Shown here: in pieces, positions 55,143-64,000 of the stretch | How positions within the stretch are numbered: position 1 is the stretch's first letter | Layout of the letters: each line of letters opens with the position of its first letter | DNA from: Candidatus Rhodoferax odensensis | Lineage (GTDB): Bacteria > Pseudomonadota > Gammaproteobacteria > Burkholderiales > Burkholderiaceae_C | DNA length: 64,000 nt | NCBI GenBank assembly: GCA_016718405.1 | Contig: JADKDJ010000036.1 | Span: forward strand, 35,050-99,049 | Reading direction: 5' to 3' | Position numbers and translations under genes: made by a program | The notes under the pieces: model-generated | Seen by the model: only the letters and a program-made list of their open reading frames with translations | Database searches by the model: none | Told to the model about the DNA's origin: nothing

Positions 55143-55634
55143 ATGATGGGTGCCATGGAGAAGATCAACGAGTCAAGGGCGACTGGTGCGCGCGAGTACC
55201 TGACCTTTCGGCTTGATCAGGAGGAATATGGGATCGATATCCTGAAGGTTCAGGAAATCCGTGGTTATGAACCACCAACTCGGATTGCCAACGCCCCCGC
55301 GTTCATAAAGGGCGTAGTGAATCTGCGGGGAACGATTGTTCCAATCGTCGATATGCGGCTGAAGTTTGGCTGCTCAAGGCGGAGTACAACACATTCACTG
55401 TGGTGATCGTGCTTCATCTGCGGCAACGAGTCGTTGGCATCGCTGTGGACTCGGTCAGTGATGTGCTGGAGCTTGCGCAGGAAAATGTCAAAACTGCACC
55501 GGACGTCGTGAGCGTGATCGACCGTGATTCTATTTTGGGCTTGGGCTCTCTTGGCGACCGGATGTTGATCCTGCTAGACATTGAGCAACCTCATGGACGC
55601 CGCCGACATGGGTCTGACGGCCGACGTTGAGTGA
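55143..55634 (+). CDS. cheW: Chemotaxis coupling protein CheW (two frameshifts)
   Basis: This is an SH3-like adaptor of about 163 residues linking receptors to CheA. REYLTFRLDQEEYGIDILKVQEIRG and GVVNLRGTIVPIVDMRLKFG are diagnostic. The frame is lost near 55376 (one A missing from TCAAGGCGG, expected SKAEYNTF). It is recovered as HLRQRVVGIAVDSVSDVLEL, then lost again near 55590 (extra C in CAACCTCATG). The corrected end reads EQLMDAADMGLTADVE with TGA at 55632-55634. AAGGAG precedes the ATG. Confidence 0.85.
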
Positions 55635-55677
55635 CGACGCAGACCATTGTGTCATCGATTCATCCATCAATAGTCCC

Positions 55678-56560
55678 ATGATGAGTCATCCCCCTTTGCT
55701 GCGTTCATTGAGTCGGCCATATGCGGGCGGCGTCGCCGACGCGGGAAGCGGCATGCAGGGACGGGAGTTCGCGGGACCGATGCGGACTTTAATCGCGTGC
55801 AGTCCTTGATATACCAGCGTGCTGGCATCAGTCTGCACGATGGCAAACATGCGATGGTTTACAGCCGCCTTTCGGCGGCTGCGCGACACGGGACACCGCA
55901 GTTTCAGTGAGTACCTTGGTTGGCTGGAGAACACGATGGACCGGAGTGGCAGGAGTTCGTCAATGCCTTGACCACCAATTTGACATCGTTTTTCGCGAAC
56001 AACACCATTTCGAGATCCTCGCCGAACACCTCAAGTCAAAACCCCCGGGCACCGTGGCGTGTCTGGTGCAGCGCAGCATCCACCGGTGAGGAGCCCTACT
56101 CGATCATGGTGACGGCACTGGAGTCGCTCGGACCCCGGGGAACTTCAGGCTGACTGCCAGCGATATCGATTCCAAGGTTCTGGCAACCGCGGCACAGGGC
56201 GTGTACCGGTTAGATGGACTGGAAGTCTATGAGCCCGGAGCGGGTTCAGCGCTTTCTTTATGCGGGGTAAAGGTCCCAATGATGGCATGGTTCGGGTCAA
56301 GACCGAGTTACGTGAAGCTGTGGAGTTCATCAGCGTTAATCTGATCAAGGATGATTGGCCGTTTCGCGAGCCCTTTGATGTTGTGTTTTGTCGAAATGTG
56401 ATGATCTATTTCGATGCGCCCACCCAGAGGAAAGTGTTGGAGCGTATCCACCGGGTGATGAAACCGGGTGGGCTGCTCTTCGTTGGACATGCGGAGAACT
56501 TCCAGTGAGTCGCGCGACTTATTCACATTGCGAGGCAAAACTGTCTATGAACGCCACTAA
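55678..56560 (+). CDS. cheR: Chemoreceptor methyltransferase CheR (heavily frameshifted)
   Basis: This is an SAM-dependent methyltransferase acting on chemoreceptor glutamates, about 290 residues when corrected. Recognisable pieces in successive frames are TDADFNRVQSLIYQRAGISL, RLRDTGHRSFSEYLGWLEN, GPEWQEFVNALTTNLTSFF, WRVWCSAASTGEEPYSI, LTASDIDSKVLATAAQGVY and PFDVVFCRNVMIYFD. The end is ESRDLFTLRGKTVYERH with TAA at 56558-56560. Nine single-base indels explain all breaks: near 55773, 55875, 55934, 55990, 56044, 56137, 56231, 56249 and 56502, mostly in short homopolymers. The start is uncertain (ATG at 55678 or 55681, or the upstream GTG at 55631). Confidence 0.78.
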
Positions 56561-56581
56561 TATGCCTCGGGCAAGGAAATC

Positions 56582-57290
56582 ATGAATCTGCCCCAAACCA
56601 CCTCTGCCCTGGCTGCGCTTCGTGCCGGCGGTGGCTCACTTGCGCCGCCTCGTCCAACCTCGGCGGGGGGGCGGGTGTCACGTGTCGAGCAACTGAAGGC
56701 GCAGCCTCGAAATCCGGGGGAAGCGTCGTTTTTTTATGCCGATCACCATTTTCAGTATGACGCGGTTAAGGTGTTGCCGGGTGAGTATTTCGTGTCGAAC
56801 GAAGAGCTGGTCATCATGACCGTGCTGGGATCATGCATAGCAGCCTGCATTTGGGATGGGCGAGCGAGGGCGGGGGCATGAACCATTTCTTGCTGCCTGA
56901 CGGCGATAGCGTCGATGGATTTGGGCGCTATGGCTCCTACGCGATGGAGTTGCTGATCAATGAAATGCTAAAAAAGGGTGCCAGACGCGAATCGATGCAG
57001 GCCAAGGTGTTCGGCGGGGCGCAAGTGATGGCTGGTTTCACGACCATGAATGTTGGCGAACGCAACACCAAATTCGTTTTGGACTACCTCGCCACAGAAC
57101 GGATTCCGGTGGTTTCTCAAGACGTGTTGGATATTCATCCGCGCAAGGTTTGCTTCTTTCCCGTCAGCGGTAAGGCGTTGGTCAAGCGTTTGGCCCACTC
57201 CCACCCCGAGACGCTTGCCGTCGAGGAGCGCAAAGCAATGCTGCGACAGTGGCCAAGACTACCTCTGGTGGCTCGATTGACTTGTTTTGA
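56582..57290 (+). CDS. cheD: Chemoreceptor glutamine deamidase CheD (two frameshifts)
   Basis: This is a deamidase of about 235 residues converting receptor Gln to Glu. The catalytic Cys lies in VLGSCIAACIWDG; MNHFLLPDG follows in the next frame after a one-base loss near 56870. The middle (INEMLKKGARRESMQAKVFGGA, then NVGERNTKFVLDYL) is intact. A second loss near 57240 puts the true end, VAKTTSGGSIDLF, in a third frame with TGA at 57288-57290. The purine-rich AAGGAAATC directly precedes the ATG. Confidence 0.83.
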
Positions 57291-57300
57291 GGGTGTGTAG

Positions 57301-58390
57301 TTGAAGAAGATTCGGGTGGTGGTGGTTGACGACTCCGCGCTGGTGCGTAGCCTCTTAGCTGAAATCATCAATCGGCAAAGGGATATGGAGTGCGTCGGTT
57401 CCGCCAATGATCCGCTGATTGCGCGCGAAAATGATCCGGGAGCTGAGCCCGGACGTGATCACTCTTGACATCGAGATGCCGCGCATGGACGGCCTTGATT
57501 TCTTGGGGCGTCTGATGCGCTTGCGACCAATGCCGGTGGTCATGATTTCAACGCTCACGGAACGCGGAGCCGAGGTGACGATGCTGCCCTGGAGATGGGG
57601 CGGTTGATTTTGTTGCCAAACCCCGAATTGGGGTGGCTGACGGGTTGAGTGAATTGTCGTCCCAGATTGTGGAGAAGATCCGGATCGCGGCGACAGCCCA
57701 TGTGAAACGTACACCGAATGCGACGCCAGTCAGCGCGGTCGGCGCCCGAGCGCCCGCTGCTGGGCACTCAGCCGTGGCGCCTATTGGTCGGATCTCAACC
57801 GAAAAACTGATCTGCATCGGCGCGTCAACGGGTGGCACCGAAGCGATCAAGGAGATCCTGGTGCGGATGCCTGCGGATTCCCCAGGGATTGCGATCACGC
57901 AGCACATGCCTCCGGGATTCACAAGCAGTTTTGCCGCGCGGCTCAATAGTTTGTGTCAGATCACTGTCCAAGAAGCGGTGAACGGCGAGCGCATTTTGCC
58001 AGGGCACGCCTATATTGCGCCCGGGGGTAAGCAGTTCCGGCTGGGTCGAAGCGGCGCCAACTACGTGGCGGTGGTGGAAGATGGTGAGCTGGTCAATCGG
58101 CACAGGCCATCGGTGGAAGTGTTGTTCAAATCAGCTGCTGCAGTGGTTGGTCGAAACGCGTTTGGCATCATGTTGACGGGCATGGGCGGCGACGGCGCCA
58201 AGGCAATGCGAGAGAGATGAAGGATGCTGGGGAGTTACAACTACGTGCAGGATGGGGCGGCTGCATCGTGTTTGGGATGCCACGAGAGGCGATTCTTCAT
58301 GGTGCAGCGGACGAGGTGTTTGCCTTTGGCGAAATCGCGCCTGCGCTGATCGCTAGATTGAGCGGCTCCACTGACCGCTATCGACTCTAG
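57301..58390 (+). CDS. cheB: Chemotaxis methylesterase CheB (heavily frameshifted)
   Basis: This is a receiver-regulated methylesterase/deamidase of about 360 residues. The receiver begins KKIRVVVVDDSALVRSLLAE, with the phospho-acceptor in ITLDIEMPRMDGLDF. The esterase triad region is present as CIGASTGGTEAI (Ser), ITQHMPPGFT (His) and GMGGDGA (Asp). Indels are seen near 57431, 57584, 57599, 58212 (two bases), 58228, 58255 and 58320. The corrected end reads LIARLSGSTDRYRL, TAG at 58388-58390. The start is a TTG at 57301 with GAGGG upstream. It ends the che operon. Confidence 0.8.
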
Positions 58391-58538
58391 CGGCGAAGGC
58401 GATTCATGTGTCGTCAAGCAACGGCACGCAGCCAGCGACGGACGCCGCGATTTCTACATTGACTCAGCAAGCTAGGCGTGGCCGTACCATGCTTGGCGGC
58501 GTCGCACCTACGTGCAATTTAGGCGCTTGGAAATCAGC

Positions 58539-58730
58539 TATAATTCAAGCTTCGCTGGTGGCAGTGCCGAACGGGTCGTGCTGCTGACAGATGGAACAGG
58601 CAGGGTATGCGCAACTAATGACGTGCGACTCTGCTTGGCGAACTTTCGGTGGCCTTATCCAAGAAAATTTCGAATGGCATGCAAGCTGCAAAAAACGTGT
58701 CATAATTCAAGGCTTCGCTGATCACAGTGA
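58539..58730 (+). promoter_or_regulatory. rRNA upstream region with duplicated promoter-like element
   Basis: TATAATTCAAG-CTTCGCTGGT begins at 58539 and CATAATTCAAGGCTTCGCTGAT at 58701, so a -10-like hexamer plus about 20 bases of downstream sequence is repeated 162 bases apart. This fits tandem rrn promoters P1 and P2. No canonical TTGACA is found at 16-18 bases upstream of either. The rest of 58391-58952 holds no gene: it is the che-rrn spacer and the rRNA leader. Confidence 0.4.
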
Positions 58731-58772
58731 AGTGAGTGCAAAGTGCGATGTAGAAGTCGGATTTTGCTGGGA

Positions 58773-58782
58773 TCTTTAACAA
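58773..58782 (+). promoter_or_regulatory. boxA-like antitermination element in the rRNA leader
   Basis: TCTTTAACAA in GGGATCTTTAACAACAT matches the core of boxA, where NusB/NusE assemble to prevent Rho termination of rRNA transcripts. A second copy precedes 23S at 60880. Confidence 0.6.
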
Positions 58783-58802
58783 CATACAGCCGATAAGCGT
58801 GG

Positions 58803-58860
58803 GCGTTTGAAGGCGATTGCCAAGTTCTTCGGAACTAGAGTCGTAAGGCTCTACAAACGC
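58803..58860 (+). other. Structured rRNA leader, nested hairpin
   Basis: GCGTTTG (58803-58809) pairs with CAAACGC (58854-58860), enclosing a perfect AGTTC-TTCG-GAACT hairpin (58823-58836) and a weaker AGAG/CTCT hairpin. It lies between boxA and the 16S start and is probably part of leader folding or processing. Confidence 0.5.
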
Positions 58861-58952
58861 TCATGAAGTAAAAGAGATGTGAAAGTCAGAGATGATAATC
58901 ACGTCGATTCCAATTTATGAGTTGCATAGAAATATGCAAAAAATTCAAGATC

Positions 58953-60488
<1,536 letters not shown>

Positions 60489-60591
60489 TGGAAACATAAG
60501 CAATTTAAGTTGAACGCTCACACTTATCGGTTGTTGGAAGGTTGTCGCTCGCGACTGAGGCAAATTTGCTTTGGTCACAAGTGACCGACTT

Positions 60592-60668
60592 GGGTCTGTA
60601 GCTCAGTTGGTTAGAGCACCGTCTTGATAAGGCGGGGGTCGTTGGTTCGAGACCAACCAGACCCACCA
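60592..60668 (+). tRNA. ileT: tRNA-Ile (GAT)
   Basis: A 77-base cloverleaf starting GGGTCTGTAGCTCAGTTGG, with anticodon loop CTTGATAAG (GAT), TTCGAGA T-loop and encoded CCA. It sits in the 16S-23S spacer, as in most proteobacterial rrn operons. Confidence 0.98.
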
Positions 60669-60707
60669 ATGTCGACGAAATCCGTCATCCAATGCCTGCC
60701 TGGTTTT

Positions 60708-60783
60708 GGGGGTGTAGCTCAGCTGGGAGAGCGGCTGCTTTGCAAGCAGTAGGTAGCGGGTTCGAGTCCTGTCACCTCCACCA
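60708..60783 (+). tRNA. alaT: tRNA-Ala (TGC)
   Basis: A 76-base cloverleaf starting GGGGGTGTAGCTCAGCTGGG, with anticodon loop TTTGCAA (TGC) and encoded CCA. The T-arm contains two G-U pairs (GCGGG/CCTGT). It follows tRNA-Ile by 39 bases. Confidence 0.97.
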
Positions 60784-60879
60784 ATCTTTTAATTTCTTAT
60801 CTGATTAGTAGTAATCAACACCAAAGTTGCTTCGAAAGAGGCTGCTTTGTTGTTGATCGGGATTACCTGATCAATCGGC

Positions 60880-60892
60880 TGTTCTTTAACAA
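60880..60892 (+). promoter_or_regulatory. boxA before 23S
   Basis: TGTTCTTTAACAA matches the consensus boxA sequence found before 23S genes in betaproteobacteria. Apart from this and the stem at 60915-60966, the spacer 60784-61123 has no recognised feature. Confidence 0.75.
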
Positions 60893-60914
60893 TTTATAGA
60901 GTTTAATCAGCGTT

Positions 60915-60966
60915 GCTAGCGGAAAGTGCACATTCGTAAAGGTTTAGTGCACACCGTGCCGCTAGC
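60915..60966 (+). repeat. Inverted repeat in the 16S-23S spacer
   Basis: GCTAGCGG (60915-60922) pairs with CCGCTAGC (60959-60966), and inside it GTGCAC occurs at 60926-60931 and again at 60947-60952. The RNA would fold into a long stem, possibly a processing or antitermination structure. Function is inferred from position only. Confidence 0.5.
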
Positions 60967-61123
60967 GACAAATTTTGATTGCGTCAAAATGAATATCAAA
61001 CTTCACGTTTGAAATTCGAGTTATTCAAGTTAAATTGAATACGGCATAACGCGTCAGGTGAAAGACCTGACAAACATTCCTTGAAAACAACTTTTAGTCT
61101 CGCAAGAGACGTCAAAGTTATAG

Positions 61124-63866
<2,743 letters not shown>

Positions 63867-63891
63867 TCGGGTCAAGCTGACAAAAAAGTTT

Positions 63892-64000
63892 TGCCTGACG
63901 ACCATAGCGAGTTGGTCCCACTCCTTCCCATCCCGAACAGGACAGTGAAACGACTCTGCGCCAATGATAGTGCGGATTCCCGTGAAAGTAGGTCATCGTC
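63892..64000 (+). rRNA. rrf: 5S ribosomal RNA (3' end beyond window)
   Basis: It begins TGCCTGACGACCATAGCG and contains the conserved CCCATCCCGAACAGGACAGTGAAACG and GATAGTG segments. The last few bases, which pair with the 5' end, lie outside the window. Confidence 0.93.

Noticed and set aside
58789..58796. Exact GCCGATAA octamer in the rRNA leader
   Set aside because: It matches the sigma-28 -10 element, but no TAAA lies 15 bases upstream and the context is the boxA leader.

Overview
The window reads as a chromosomal segment from a betaproteobacterium of the Burkholderiales, most likely Comamonadaceae and Rhodoferax-like. The basis is the 16S rRNA sequence, an FlhDC-type flagellar master regulator, a Burkholderia/Pseudomonas-type lipase with a dedicated foldase, GC-rich coding sequence and betaproteobacterial flagellar gene order. 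The placement was made by eye, not by alignment.

Layout. (1) 1-10.8 kb is mixed housekeeping and secretion: the end of a sensor kinase, a receiver protein with a degenerate HD-GYP domain, a PaaK-like adenylate-forming enzyme with a small zinc-ribbon protein, a PilT/PilU ATPase, a 164-residue orphan behind a good sigma-28 promoter, queC, a cytosolic-type 5'-nucleotidase, a GspF-like protein, and lipA with its foldase. (2) 10.8-21.3 kb is one minus-strand flagellar block, transcribed flhD-flhC-motA-motB-cheY-cheZ-flhB-flhA-flhF-(flhG-like)-fliA. (3) 21.6-32.9 kb is a glycosylation island. It holds a 1601-residue protein with two TPR plus GT41 (O-GlcNAc-transferase-like) modules. Seven translationally coupled sugar genes follow: CDP-glucose synthesis and dehydration, a 3,5-epimerase, a C-methyltransferase, a reductase/epimerase, a second methyltransferase and a CmcI-type O-methyltransferase. 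(4) 33.0-38.5 kb has two similar flagellin genes head to head, then fliD, a fliS remnant and fliT. (5) 38.5-50.1 kb has divergent fliE and then fliFGHIJK-fliLMNOPQR, all intact. (6) 50.1-51.9 kb is a NarL-type response regulator with a receiver-histidine kinase. (7) 52.0-58.4 kb is the chemotaxis operon: an orphan 147-residue protein, then cheY-cheA-cheW-cheR-cheD-cheB. (8) 58.5-64 kb is an rRNA operon: 16S, tRNA-Ile, tRNA-Ala, 23S and the start of 5S.

How it fits together: FlhDC would switch on the export and basal-body genes and fliA. FliA would then drive flagellin, possibly fliD, and the orphan at 4954. The sugar island lies between the regulator and the flagellins, so it most likely builds and attaches a CDP-derived, C- and O-methylated deoxysugar to flagellin.

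Sequence quality matters here. Single-base indels disrupt rfbG, both flagellins, fliD and every gene from cheA to cheB (more than 20 in the last 4.5 kb before the rRNA operon). A 154-base G-homopolymer block lies between flhC and flhD, fliS lacks its 5' half, and the 23S gene lacks about 130 bases near its 3' end. In the frameshifted genes protein similarity continues across frames without added nonsense changes, so I treat most of this as draft-assembly error rather than gene decay. Those genes are annotated over their full inferred extent.
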